Shown: piece after piece, positions 17,642 to 26,603 of the stretch
Layout: every line of letters begins with the position of its first letter
Position numbering within the stretch: position 1 is the first letter of the stretch
Assembly (NCBI GenBank): GCA_002477465.1
Contig: DLPV01000023.1
Location: forward strand, 9,237-73,236
Origin: Gammaproteobacteria bacterium UBA7449
GTDB taxonomy: Bacteria; Pseudomonadota; Gammaproteobacteria; Pseudomonadales; Pseudohongiellaceae
Reading direction: 5' to 3'
Length of the DNA stretch: 64,000 bases
Notes under the pieces: generated by a model
Databases searched by the model: none
Told to the model about the DNA's origin: nothing
Seen by the model: only the letters and a program-made list of their open reading frames with translations
Made by a program: the position numbers and the translations under genes

Positions 17642-18796
17642 ATGTCAAACCTCAGTTCCCGGCTGCTGCAACGACTCGATGATGTAGTTCGAGTACCCAG
17701 CGTCAGCTCAACAGCGCCTGAGCTGGACGTGAGTAACCAGGGAATTATCGACTACCTGGCAGAGCAGTTCGCAAATCTGGGATTCAGCTGTGAAATAGTA
17801 CCGTGCAAGCAGGCTGGCAAGGTAAATCTCATTGCAAGCAGAGGTACCGGCCCAGGCGGTCTCGTTATGGCCGGGCATACTGATACTGTACCTTTCGATA
17901 AAGAACTTTGGTCAGTAGATCCTTTCTCCCTGACCGAGAAAGATAATCGCCTTTACGGTCTTGGCGTTACCGACATGAAGGGCTTCTTTCCCGTTGTGAT
18001 GAGTGCCATTGAAGCGCTGGATGTCAAGGCATTCAAACAGCCATTGATTATCCTGGCGACCGCAGATGAAGAAACTTCCATGGAAGGTGCCCGCACGATT
18101 GCCGAGTTGGGGCGGCCACGAGCCAGGGCCGCGGTGATTGGTGAACCCACTGGGCTGAAACCTGTCATGGCACACAAAGGCATGATGATGGATGAAATTC
18201 GGCTGCTGGGTCAGAGCGGCCACTCATCCGACCCGAGCCTGGGCAATAATGCCATGGAGGCCATGCACGCCGTGATTTCTGATCTCATGCGCTACCGGGA
18301 GGAACTCAAGTCTTGCTATCAGAGCAGCTTGTTTGACATTCCCTATCCGACCCTGAACCTGGGCAGCATTCATGGTGGTGATAATCCCAACCGAATTTGC
18401 GGACACTGCAATCTGCAGTTTGATATGCGTCTCATGCCGGGTATGCATCTGGAAGAAGTTCGCGCTGATATTCGCAAGCGGGTACACACGGTTGTCGATC
18501 CACTTGGTATCGAATTCGAACATGCCGTGCTGTTTAATGGCGTGCCGGCTTTCTTCGCTGAGGAAAACAGCGAACTGCTGGAGACCACAGAGAGCCTCAC
18601 TGGACATACGGGCATTAGCGTCGGCTTCGGCACCGAAGGACCGTTTCTTCAGCAACTCGGCATGGACACCATTATTATGGGTCCCGGAAATATTGACCAG
18701 GCACACCAACCCGATGAGTATGTATCTATGGACATGCTGGAGCCGGCCATCGATGTCATGCAAAAACTCATCGTGAAATACTGCGAACCGAGCTGA
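17642..18796 (+). CDS. argE: Acetylornithine deacetylase
   Basis: This 384-residue M20-family zinc hydrolase releases ornithine from N-acetylornithine in arginine synthesis. The zinc ligands are visible in A-G-H-T-D-T-V-P near residue 79, L-G-V-T-D-M-K-G-F near 110, A-T-A-D-E-E-T-S near 140, and a final His near the C-terminus in D-Q-A-H-Q-P-D-E-Y. The dimerisation domain has Q-S-G-H-S-S-D-P-S. The adjacent argA gene, 5 bases downstream, supports assignment to arginine synthesis over related M20 enzymes. Confidence 0.93.
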   Translation: MSNLSSRLLQRLDDVVRVPSVSSTAPELDVSNQGIIDYLAEQFANLGFSCEIVPCKQAGKVNLIASRGTGPGGLVMAGHTDTVPFDKELWSVDPFSLTEKDNRLYGLGVTDMKGFFPVVMSAIEALDVKAFKQPLIILATADEETSMEGARTIAELGRPRARAAVIGEPTGLKPVMAHKGMMMDEIRLLGQSGHSSDPSLGNNAMEAMHAVISDLMRYREELKSCYQSSLFDIPYPTLNLGSIHGGDNPNRICGHCNLQFDMRLMPGMHLEEVRADIRKRVHTVVDPLGIEFEHAVLFNGVPAFFAEENSELLETTESLTGHTGISVGFGTEGPFLQQLGMDTIIMGPGNIDQAHQPDEYVSMDMLEPAIDVMQKLIVKYCEPS

Positions 18797-18801
18797 ACCC
18801 C

Positions 18802-20130
18802 ATGTTAGAAGATCAAGAACTCATGCAATGGTTTAGGGCGTCTACTGCCTATATCAATGCCCACCGGGGCAAAGTCTTTGTCGTTTACTTGAGCGGCGAT
18901 GCCCTGGACTGCCCTAATTTTGCCAATATCGTGCACGACCTCGCCTTGTTGCATAGCCTGGACGTAAAACTGGTCCTGGTTTATGGCGCGCGGCCCCAGA
19001 TTAGCGCAGCACTCGCGGCCGAGGGCATTGAAAGCAGTTATCAGGGTCCGCTGCGGGTGACCGAAGCCAGCCACATGCAGACTATAAAACGCGCGGTGGG
19101 ATGCCTTGGCCTTGATCTACAGGCCCATTTTTCAATGGGGCTGAGCAACTCACCCATGCATGGCGCCAATATAAATGTCAGTCAGGGCAATTTCGTGACT
19201 GCCCAACCGATCGGGGTTATCGACGGGGTCGATTTTCAATACAGCGGCAAGGTCAGAAGAGTTGATACTGAGGCAATCACGCATTTGCTAGCAGGTAATC
19301 AACTCGTGCTGGTATCGAACCTTGGATACTCAGTCACAGGGGAGATCTTCAATCTTGCCGCGGAGGAAGTCGCAACGGAATTGGCGATTGCGCTCAACGC
19401 CGAGAAGCTCATTCAATTTATGCCAACGCCAGGCATTGTTGACGACACACAACAATTGATCACAGCGCTCAGCGCCAGCAGTGCGCGTAAACATCTTGCC
19501 AGTCTTTCACAGTCATTAGACGCAGAGTCTGTCGCTCAGGCCAGCTCACTGCAGTCCGCGTTGCGAGCCTATGAGCAAGGCATTCATCGCTGTCACCTTA
19601 TCAGCTATAAAGAGAACGGAGCCCTGCTGCAAGAATTGTTCACCCGTGCCGGCCACGGCAGTCTCCTGAGCAGAGACAGCCTCGACGAATTAAGGGCGGC
19701 GACGATTGAGGATGTCGGCGGCATCCTCAACCTGATACAACCATTGGAACTAGCGGGCGCCCTGGTGACACGTTCGCGAGAGCTATTGGAAACAGAAATT
19801 GAAAACTTCATCGTAATTGAACTGGAAGAAACCATCATCGGTTGTGCAGCCTTGTATCCGTTGAGCGGCAACGCTGCCGAAATCGCCTGTATCGCCATTC
19901 ATCCTGACTATCAAAAGAGTACCCTAGGCGAGCGCCTGCTACTCGCGCTGGAAAAACAAGCGCGTCAAATGAAAGCAACAACGGTTTATGCGCTGACTAC
20001 CGTAGCTTCCCACTTTTTCATGGAGCGGGGTTTCACCGAAATTTCTGTCGATGAATTGCCGCAGGGGCGACAGAAACTTTACAATTACCAGCGTAAATCC
20101 AAAGTGTTTACGAAAACCCTCGACAGCTAG
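18802..20130 (+). CDS. argA: N-acetylglutamate synthase
   Basis: This 442-residue enzyme acetylates glutamate, the first committed step of arginine synthesis. The N-terminal half (about 20-280) is an amino acid kinase-like domain that normally binds arginine for feedback inhibition (V-L-V-Y-G-A-R-P-Q-I near 61). The C-terminal domain (about 295-440) is a GNAT acetyltransferase with C-I-A-I-H-P-D-Y near 368 and a CoA-binding G-E-R-L-L. It follows argE by 5 bases, and its stop overlaps the convergent folA stop by 4 bases. Confidence 0.95.
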   Translation: MLEDQELMQWFRASTAYINAHRGKVFVVYLSGDALDCPNFANIVHDLALLHSLDVKLVLVYGARPQISAALAAEGIESSYQGPLRVTEASHMQTIKRAVGCLGLDLQAHFSMGLSNSPMHGANINVSQGNFVTAQPIGVIDGVDFQYSGKVRRVDTEAITHLLAGNQLVLVSNLGYSVTGEIFNLAAEEVATELAIALNAEKLIQFMPTPGIVDDTQQLITALSASSARKHLASLSQSLDAESVAQASSLQSALRAYEQGIHRCHLISYKENGALLQELFTRAGHGSLLSRDSLDELRAATIEDVGGILNLIQPLELAGALVTRSRELLETEIENFIVIELEETIIGCAALYPLSGNAAEIACIAIHPDYQKSTLGERLLLALEKQARQMKATTVYALTTVASHFFMERGFTEISVDELPQGRQKLYNYQRKSKVFTKTLDS

Positions 20131-20633
20131 TTGTGCTTTTCCAGAATACAGATACTGTAATCGAAAGGATTGGCTTCGTTACGCTGGAAATCATCTCGCG
20201 ATACTTCTCTCCATTCAGACTCGTCGAAACCTGAAAGCACCGTATCGCCTTCGACCTCTGCATGGACGCGCGTTAGATGAAAGCGCTCAGCGATCGGCAT
20301 GGCCGTGGCGTAAAGCGCAGCACCCCCGATAACGAATGCTTCTTCAGTTCCATCAATTACCGCAATAGATTCCGCCAGCCGCAAGGCGTCTTGAATGGAA
20401 TGCACGACCTTTGCCCCTTCAGCCACGTAATCAGCATCCCTGGTAACGACTATGCTGGTGCGACCAGGTAAAGGTCGACCAATAGACTCCCAGGTTTTCC
20501 TGCCCATGATTATGGAATGGCCCATAGTTGTGGCCTTGAAGTATCTCAGGTCTGCCGGCAAGTGCCAGGGCAAACCGTTATTGCGCCCAATAGTGCCGTT
20601 ACTGGCCATTGCACAGATCAGGGAAAGTTTCAT
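20127..20633 (-). CDS. folA: Dihydrofolate reductase
   Basis: This 168-residue protein reduces dihydrofolate to tetrahydrofolate with NADPH. Motifs are I-G-R-N-N-G-L-P-W-H-L-P-A-D near residue 16, I-I-M-G-R-K-T-W-E-S-I-G-R-P-L-P-G-R from about 40, and F-V-I-G-G-A-A-L-Y near 100. It lies 42 bases after thyA on the same strand, giving the usual lgt-thyA-folA order that links thymidylate synthesis to folate recycling. Confidence 0.96.
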   Translation of the reverse strand: MKLSLICAMASNGTIGRNNGLPWHLPADLRYFKATTMGHSIIMGRKTWESIGRPLPGRTSIVVTRDADYVAEGAKVVHSIQDALRLAESIAVIDGTEEAFVIGGAALYATAMPIAERFHLTRVHAEVEGDTVLSGFDESEWREVSRDDFQRNEANPFDYSICILEKHN

Positions 20634-20675
20634 GCTGAAAAATTAATTCTGAATGTTAAACGGAAATCCCGAGTG

Positions 20676-21527
20676 CTAAACCGAAAACGGATAGGCAATT
20701 GGGTCATGGTGTTGATAGCCGACTACTTCAAAGTCATCCAGCGTCACCCAGGTTTCAATATCCTCGAGAGTCTTAATGTCGGGATTGATTTTGAGTTCTG
20801 GCGGATCAAAAGGATCGCGTTTCAACTGAACCGAGCGCATCAACTCCAGCTGGTCCTCGTAAATGTGGGCATTAACAATCTTGTGGTAAGCCATGCCGGG
20901 AGTCTTGCCGGTAATCTGGGCCATTAGGGCCAACAAAGTAAACACCTGAATCTGGTTGAAATTAAGCCCCAGCGGTACATCGCAGGAGCGCTGGTAGCTG
21001 GTCAGGTAGAGTGTGTCTGCCAACAGCGAAAAATTGTGAGTGTGCATGCAAGGTCTTAAACAGCCCACATCAAACTCACCGGGGTTATAGAAAGTAAGTA
21101 TTTCACCCCTGTCATCCAACCCCTTGTTCAGGTTATCGACAATCTTGCGTAGCTGATCTACTGTATCGCCATTAGGCTTGCGCCAGTTCCTGCCCTGCAC
21201 GCCATAAACCCGACCCATGTCATCCTCACTCTTGCGGACTGGGTTGTTGAGCCAGGCTTCGTTCAGGTTGGCATTGGCATCCCAGGATTTCGTGCCCAGT
21301 TTTCGAAAATCAGCCGCATTGTCATAGCCGCGAATATACCCAAGCAACTCCGCGATTGCCGCTTTCCAGTAACTCTTTCGAGTGGTGATGATGGGAAACT
21401 TGTTAGCAGCAACGTCGTAACCCAAGTCCGCATTGATCACCGTCAGGCACTTCTTACCCGTGCGCTGATTTTCAATCCACATGCCTTCATCGACTATTCG
21501 TAGGCAAAGTTCCAGATACTGGTGCAT
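20676..21527 (-). CDS. thyA: Thymidylate synthase
   Basis: This roughly 283-residue enzyme methylates dUMP using methylene-tetrahydrofolate. The catalytic cysteine is in L-R-P-C-M-H-T-H-N-F-S-L near residue 160. The substrate-binding segments Y-Q-R-S-C-D-V-P-L-G-L-N-F-N-Q and I-V-N-A-H-I-Y-E-D-Q follow. The open frame runs on into the end of lgt, but the ATG at 21527 gives the normal N-terminus M-H-Q-Y-L-E-L, and an AGGAGC ribosome-binding site lies just upstream. The gap to lgt is 19 bases, so the genes are probably co-transcribed. Confidence 0.95.
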   Translation of the reverse strand: MHQYLELCLRIVDEGMWIENQRTGKKCLTVINADLGYDVAANKFPIITTRKSYWKAAIAELLGYIRGYDNAADFRKLGTKSWDANANLNEAWLNNPVRKSEDDMGRVYGVQGRNWRKPNGDTVDQLRKIVDNLNKGLDDRGEILTFYNPGEFDVGCLRPCMHTHNFSLLADTLYLTSYQRSCDVPLGLNFNQIQVFTLLALMAQITGKTPGMAYHKIVNAHIYEDQLELMRSVQLKRDPFDPPELKINPDIKTLEDIETWVTLDDFEVVGYQHHDPIAYPFSV

Positions 21528-21546
21528 GGTCAGGAGCTCCTTATGA

Positions 21547-22344
21547 TTAGTTCGTTGCCAGCTTTTGGGGGCGGCCGTAGGCCAGAAACAGAAACAGCAG
21601 TCCCCCGCCGACAAGCGGCAAGGATAATATCTGCCCCATTGTAAGCCAGTCGAAAGCGAGATAGCCGAGATGGGAATCAGGCTCACGAAAGAACTCAATA
21701 AAGAATCTGAAGCAGCCATAGCCCAGCGCAAACACACCGGCTACGGCGAACCTAGGCCGGGGTTTGGCGGAAAAGAACCAGACAATCACAAACAGCGCGG
21801 CGCCTTCCAGGGAAAACTCATAAAGCTGTGAAGGGTGTCTGGCCAGCTGATCGACATGAGGAAATACCATGCCCCAGGCAACATCAGTGGGCTTTCCCCA
21901 TAACTCGCCACCGATGAAATTCCCGATGCGGCCCGCTCCCAAGCCAAATGGCACGAACGGGGCGATAAAATCGATGGTGGTCCAGTAATCCTTTTTGATG
22001 TGACGGGTGTAGAGGAACAGGGCGAAGAGCACGCCCAGGAACCCCCCGTGGAATGACATGCCTCCTTCCCAAACCCGGAACAACCAGAGCGGGTCTTCAA
22101 TGAAGCGCCCGAAGTTGTAAAACAGGACCGAACCCACACGGCCCCCGATCACGGCACCCAGGGCCCCATAAAAAACCAGGTCTGAAATTTGTTCCGCCGT
22201 CCACTGGTCTGCTGAGTGACGCGCACGGTAACTGGCAAGGAACCACGCCCCGCCAAAAGCGACGATATACATGATGCCATACCAGTGAATACTGAGAGGA
22301 CCCAGGGAAATGGCGACAGGATCGAATTGGGGATAGGTAAGCAT
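21547..22344 (-). CDS. lgt: Prolipoprotein diacylglyceryl transferase
   Basis: This roughly 265-residue inner-membrane enzyme adds diacylglycerol to the lipobox cysteine of prolipoproteins. The Lgt signature G-R-I-G-N-F-I-G-G-E-L-W-G-K-P near residue 140 is present, as are H-W-Y-G-I-M-Y near the N-terminus, F-H-G-G-F-L-G near 100 and H-P-S-Q-L-Y-E near 190. I start it at ATG 22344 (M-L-T-Y-P-Q-F-D-P). The open frame extends to 22458, but that would add 38 residues not found in the family. First gene of lgt-thyA-folA. Confidence 0.95.
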   Translation of the reverse strand: MLTYPQFDPVAISLGPLSIHWYGIMYIVAFGGAWFLASYRARHSADQWTAEQISDLVFYGALGAVIGGRVGSVLFYNFGRFIEDPLWLFRVWEGGMSFHGGFLGVLFALFLYTRHIKKDYWTTIDFIAPFVPFGLGAGRIGNFIGGELWGKPTDVAWGMVFPHVDQLARHPSQLYEFSLEGAALFVIVWFFSAKPRPRFAVAGVFALGYGCFRFFIEFFREPDSHLGYLAFDWLTMGQILSLPLVGGGLLFLFLAYGRPQKLATN

Positions 22345-22458
22345 CTGAAGTACAGGCAACCTGAGAATAGACAAGCGATAACGCAAGTATACCAAGATTG
22401 TTTCAATCAACGGGCTTTTGAGGATAACATTTCCTGATTCAAGGATGGCTCCCAACAC

Positions 22459-23253
22459 ATGTGTCTAATTATATTTGCCCACAGGGCTGATCCAGCCTAT
22501 CCGCTTGTCTTGGCGGCCAATAGGGATGAATTTTTTGGGCGCGCGACTGCCCATGCGCAGTTTTGGCAGCCAGACCATCCGCAAATTCTCGCTGGCAGAG
22601 ACCTGGTGGCTGGCGGTACTTGGTTGGGCATTAACCGCGCTGGCCGTTTTGCCGCTGTGACGAACATTCGCGACCCTTCCCAGCCAGAGCGAAAAGACCG
22701 CTCCCGTGGCGAGCTAACCCTGAATTTCCTCAGCAGCAAAGAATCAGCTCAACAGTACTGCGAAGGACTGCGCGAACACTTTGATGAGTTCGCAGGATTC
22801 AACCTGCTGGTGAGTGATGGGGAGACCCTTTGCTACCTCAATAATTTCGAAAACCTGATTGAAGAGCTGAGACCAGGAGTCTACGGTCTTTCCAACGGCC
22901 TTCTGAACAGCCCGTGGCCCAAGGTCGAGCGAGGCAGAGAATGTCTGCAGCAACTCATCCAGGCCGATTCGCCTTTACCCACAGACTCGCTTATCGACAT
23001 GATGAGAGACCGCCAGCGGGCTCAGGACTCAAATCTGCCCGCCACCGGCATACCGATGCAACTGGAGCGCGAGCTTTCCGCAACCTTTATTTCTAACGAG
23101 AGCCGGGAGTACGGCACGCGCTGCTCCACGGCGTTGCTGATGCAAGCCGGAGGCCTTATCCAGTTCAGTGAGCAGAACTATGACGAAGAGGGGCAGCCTG
23201 CGTCGGCGCATTTCTATGAGTTTGCGCAGGCCAGGCCTTTCTATAACACCTAG
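22459..23253 (+). CDS. NRDE (TANGO2-like) family protein
   Basis: This 264-residue protein begins with M-C-L-I-I-F-A-H and carries the family-naming A-A-N-R-D-E-F-F near residue 22. G-G-T-W-L-G-I-N-R-A-G-R-F-A-A-V-T-N near 50 and Y-G-L-S-N-G-L-L-N near 143 are also typical. The N-terminal Cys2 and the fold recall Ntn hydrolases. The human relative TANGO2 has been linked to heme trafficking, but the bacterial function is not established. It is divergent from lgt with a gap of about 115 bases. Confidence 0.9.
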   Translation: MCLIIFAHRADPAYPLVLAANRDEFFGRATAHAQFWQPDHPQILAGRDLVAGGTWLGINRAGRFAAVTNIRDPSQPERKDRSRGELTLNFLSSKESAQQYCEGLREHFDEFAGFNLLVSDGETLCYLNNFENLIEELRPGVYGLSNGLLNSPWPKVERGRECLQQLIQADSPLPTDSLIDMMRDRQRAQDSNLPATGIPMQLERELSATFISNESREYGTRCSTALLMQAGGLIQFSEQNYDEEGQPASAHFYEFAQARPFYNT

Positions 23254-23377
23254 TATCAGGTACCTACGCTTGCTGTTTCGTCGGGGTATCCCACTTTTGT
23301 CATAAATCAATTCCTTGTCCCACACTGATGTTATGAGGTTTGGATTGCCAGATATCTTATGATGTTCAGGAGTAATT

Positions 23378-23908
23378 ACGAAAACAATCCGCTTCGCACT
23401 TGCCATAGTTTGCAGCGCACTGCTCGCTTCCTGCGCGCAGTACAGCACACAGATCGACTCTAATCTGACGGTCTGCTGTCCAGGTAATTACGGAGAATAT
23501 CAGGAGTACAGTGTGCGGACTGTGGATATGCCGGTCTTTCTTCAAGAATATGTGACTGCAGAATTTGACGCCGCTTTTGCGGAGAAAGGGCTCACTCACA
23601 ATGATCGCATGAACGACCTGCAGATATTGCTACGCTACAACCATATCAACCTCTCCAGCGAACAGGAGTCTATAGACCCCTTTATGCGTGTTGAGGCAAT
23701 GAATGTTGAGCTCAACTATGTCGCAGCCATCGACATTGAAATTCGGGAAACTGCAACGAACGATATTGTATGGGCTGGCTCCATAAGCCGCATACATCAG
23801 GTCGTGCCCGGGGAGTACATGCATGAGGATCGCGCCCGTCCTGCATTTCGACAATCATTCAGGGCATTGCTATCAAGCTATCCGCCGCTAAGCGTTGACC
23901 CGTCCTGA
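23378..23908 (+). CDS. Lipoprotein with apparent ACG start codon (DUF4136-like)
   Basis: The frame ending at 23908 is open back to a TGA at 23360-23362 but has no ATG, GTG or TTG before 23513, which would leave the product without its export signal. Reading from ACG at 23378 gives M-K-T-I-R-F-A-L-A-I-V-C-S-A-L-L-A-S-C, a textbook lipoprotein signal with lipobox L-A-S-C. An AGGAG ribosome-binding site (23368-23372) lies 5 bases upstream. ATT at 23375 is an alternative but sits too close to that site. The mature part (about 158 residues) resembles small DUF4136-type lipoproteins, with E-K-G-L-T then L-Q-I-L-L-R-Y; that family call is tentative. Its function is unknown. Confidence 0.7.
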   Translation, partial: TKTIRFALAIVCSALLASCAQYSTQIDSNLTVCCPGNYGEYQEYSVRTVDMPVFLQEYVTAEFDAAFAEKGLTHNDRMNDLQILLRYNHINLSSEQESIDPFMRVEAMNVELNYVAAIDIEIRETATNDIVWAGSISRIHQVVPGEYMHEDRARPAFRQSFRALLSSYPPLSVDPS

Positions 23909-23992
23909 ATCAATCAGCACCCGAACCAATCAAATCGAATCAGCTTGATTCTGAATCGAAGTGGAGAGTACGAATAAATCCCGGAGCACAAA

Positions 23993-24179
23993 ATGGCTAA
24001 TGAAGGCTACCATGAACCCGCCGCAAAGCTTTCCGATGAAACCCGCGACATGCCGCACCATCACGTCCTTGATGGAAGAGCTGGAAGCGGTTGACTGGTA
24101 CAACCAGCGTGTAGATGCCTGCAAGGATGAAGAACTGAAAGACTTCCTGTTTACCGGCAAGCCGATTGCGCACGGCTAA
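23993..24179 (+). pseudogene. Decayed encapsulated ferritin (EncFtn) gene
   Basis: The ATG at 23993 has a good GGAG site 6 bases upstream and starts M-A-N-E-G-Y-H-E-P, continuing to S-D-E-T-R-D-M. About two bases are then missing (near 24050-24053) and the frame shifts. The next frame continues R-T-I-T-S-L-M-E-E-L-E-A-V-D-W-Y-N-Q-R-V-D-A and D-E-E-L-K, the core first helix of encapsulated ferritins with the Glu, Trp and Tyr of the ferroxidase region. After E-L-K the sequence jumps to D-F-L-F-T-G-K-P-I-A and stops. As I recall the family, that tail belongs after the second helix, so some 30 residues including the E-x-x-H metal motif are gone. No encapsulin gene is in the window. Confidence 0.75.
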
Positions 24180-24184
24180 ACCAG

Positions 24185-26458
24185 CTAGTTGGTGCGGGAT
24201 GAGCGCAGCAGTCGGTCTACACCAGCGTTGTATAAAGTCAGGTCGACTGCACTCCGGATCATCTGGGCATCATCCATCTGCATAACTTGATCGAGCAGAT
24301 CCTGCGCGGCATCCAGGCTAACGCTGCGAATAACAGACTTTACTTTCAGTAACGTAGCGGCGTTCATCGACAGTACGTCGAAACCCATGGCCAAAAGTAG
24401 CACTGCAGCGCCCGGATCACCTGCCATCTCACCACAGATACTGACCTGCTTGCCTACTTTTTGGGCCTCGCTGACAACGTGATAAAGCGCATGTAAGACT
24501 GCTGGATGAAACGCGCTGTAAAGATTGGCAACGCGCGGATTGTTCCTGTCCACCGCGAGTAGATACTGGGTCAGGTCGTTGCTTCCCACCGAGACGAAAT
24601 CAACCATCGAGGCCAGGGCCCTGGTCTGATACACCGCAGCCGGCACCTCGATCATCACTCCTACTGGCGGAAATTTGACCTCCAGGCCTTCCTGAGTAAG
24701 TTCACGATGAGCTTTTTTTATTAGCTGCATCGAGGAATTCACTTCGTTCACGTTGCTAATCATTGGCAACATGATCTGCAGGTTTTCCAGGCCGATGCTG
24801 GCACGCATCATGGCGCGAATCTGGGCGGTGAAAATTTCCGGATGATCGAGTGTGACCCTGATCCCTCGCCATCCTAGGAAGGGGTTCTCTTCTTCAATGG
24901 GAAAATAAGAAAGCGCCTTGTCGCCACCAATGTCCAACGTGCGCATGGTCACCGGCATCGGAGAAAACGCCGCTAGCTGCTCACGATAGATGTCGGTCTG
25001 TTCCTGCTCACTGGGAAAGCGCTCACTCAGAAGAAACGGCACTTCGGTTCGAAACAGGCCTACACCCTCAGCGCCCTGATCAAGGGAATGAGCGACATCC
25101 GCGATCAAGCCAGTATTAACCCAGAGGTGGACGCGATGGTCGTCGGCAGTTATGCAAGGCAAGTCCTTCAGCTCTTCAAGGTCGGCAATAAGCTCTGCCT
25201 GTTCCTTGATTGTATTCTCATAGCGAGTACGGACCGTATCCGAAGGGTTGCCGATGATCTCGCCTTTGTAGCCGTCGAGGATGACTTCTCTGCCATCTAA
25301 CTGATTGATGGGTAAATCAACAACCCCCATAACCGTTGGAATACCCATAGTACGAGCCAGGATTGCTACATGTGAGTTTCCTGACCCCTTTACCGATACA
25401 ATACCTTTAAGCTTGCTTTTGGATACTTCGGCCAACATTGCCGGTGTGACTTCTTCACCAACTAGGATGGTGTCTTCGAAGTACTCGGTTTCTACCTGCT
25501 CTCCCTGCTGCAGGTAGAACAAGACGCGGCTGCATAAGTCCTTAATGTCGACCGCTCGCTCGCGCAAATACTCATCAGACATCATCTCGAAAGTTCGCAC
25601 GTGCTCTCGAGCAACCTCAGCCAGCGCACCCTGTGCCCAATGACCACTCCTGATTCTTTCAACCACTTCATTACCCAGGGCATCGTCATCAAGCATGTGA
25701 AGATAGACATCAAAGAGCTGTCTCTCTTCCTCTGCAACCCGACCAGCCAGACGCTCATGCATATTGCGCATGTCGTCTCGTACCTTATTCAGAGAACTAG
25801 TAAAATAACCAATCTCCTGATCTATATCGCGGGCGCGGCGCACCGGGACCTGGTACAGATTGGCCTTGGGGAACACTACAACGATCTTGCCAATGGCTAC
25901 GCCCGAGGCGCCGGATACACCACCGAATACTGTATCTGAGATTTTGTGCCCAGAGGGGCTGACACCTTCTATTGCGCCAGTCGCCTCTGCCGAGGCGATT
26001 ACACCGGCCAATTGTGCTGACAGGGTGATCAAAAATGCCTCTTCGCCTTCATCGAAGCCACGCAGCTGTGCATGCTGCACAACAACCACACCAAGCACGT
26101 TGCGATGGTGGATGATCGGAACACCGAGAAAAGAGTGAAAGCTTTCCTCGCCAGTTTCCTGAATATAATGAAAGCTCGGGTGTGTTGAGGCATCCCGTAA
26201 GTTAATCGGTTCAGCATGCTTGGCGACCAGACCAACCAGCCCCTCTCCAACAGCGAGACTAACGTGCCCAACAGCTTCCTTATTCAGTCCCTCAGACGCC
26301 ATCAGGACATGGGCATTGAGATCGGTGTCATAAAGGAAAATTGAGCATACTTCGGTAGCGAGTGATTCCCTTACGCGACGCACAATGATATCCAACGCAG
26401 ACTGTAAGTCTTGCGCAGCATTCACTTCCTGCACTATTCCGCGTAGTTGCTCGAGCAT
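24185..26458 (-). CDS. ptsP: PEP-protein phosphotransferase, nitrogen PTS enzyme I
   Basis: This 757-residue protein starts the nitrogen-related phosphotransferase chain, taking phosphate from PEP and passing it to NPr. A GAF sensor domain occupies about residues 1-150. The enzyme I-type N-terminal domain follows, with the phosphohistidine in G-S-G-N-S-H-V-A-I-L-A-R near 355. The C-terminal TIM barrel binds PEP (L-F-R-T-E-V-P-F-L, V-S-V-G-S-N-D-L-T-Q-Y, I-C-G-E-M-A-G-D-P). Its partners NPr and EIIA-Ntr are not in the window. It is downstream of rppH, the conserved order in gammaproteobacteria. Confidence 0.95.
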   Translation of the reverse strand: MLEQLRGIVQEVNAAQDLQSALDIIVRRVRESLATEVCSIFLYDTDLNAHVLMASEGLNKEAVGHVSLAVGEGLVGLVAKHAEPINLRDASTHPSFHYIQETGEESFHSFLGVPIIHHRNVLGVVVVQHAQLRGFDEGEEAFLITLSAQLAGVIASAEATGAIEGVSPSGHKISDTVFGGVSGASGVAIGKIVVVFPKANLYQVPVRRARDIDQEIGYFTSSLNKVRDDMRNMHERLAGRVAEEERQLFDVYLHMLDDDALGNEVVERIRSGHWAQGALAEVAREHVRTFEMMSDEYLRERAVDIKDLCSRVLFYLQQGEQVETEYFEDTILVGEEVTPAMLAEVSKSKLKGIVSVKGSGNSHVAILARTMGIPTVMGVVDLPINQLDGREVILDGYKGEIIGNPSDTVRTRYENTIKEQAELIADLEELKDLPCITADDHRVHLWVNTGLIADVAHSLDQGAEGVGLFRTEVPFLLSERFPSEQEQTDIYREQLAAFSPMPVTMRTLDIGGDKALSYFPIEEENPFLGWRGIRVTLDHPEIFTAQIRAMMRASIGLENLQIMLPMISNVNEVNSSMQLIKKAHRELTQEGLEVKFPPVGVMIEVPAAVYQTRALASMVDFVSVGSNDLTQYLLAVDRNNPRVANLYSAFHPAVLHALYHVVSEAQKVGKQVSICGEMAGDPGAAVLLLAMGFDVLSMNAATLLKVKSVIRSVSLDAAQDLLDQVMQMDDAQMIRSAVDLTLYNAGVDRLLRSSRTN

Positions 26459-26603
26459 ACCCTGATAGATTCCATGATCCGTTCAACCAGTAATAATCCT
26501 GAATTTGATTTCAGCGCTAATGGTTGCGCGTAAATACACAGACTTAAATTTCAGGGTTGAATGGTCCGGCCTGAGACCGGTATTTGTCTTGCTGCTTCTG
26601 TTG

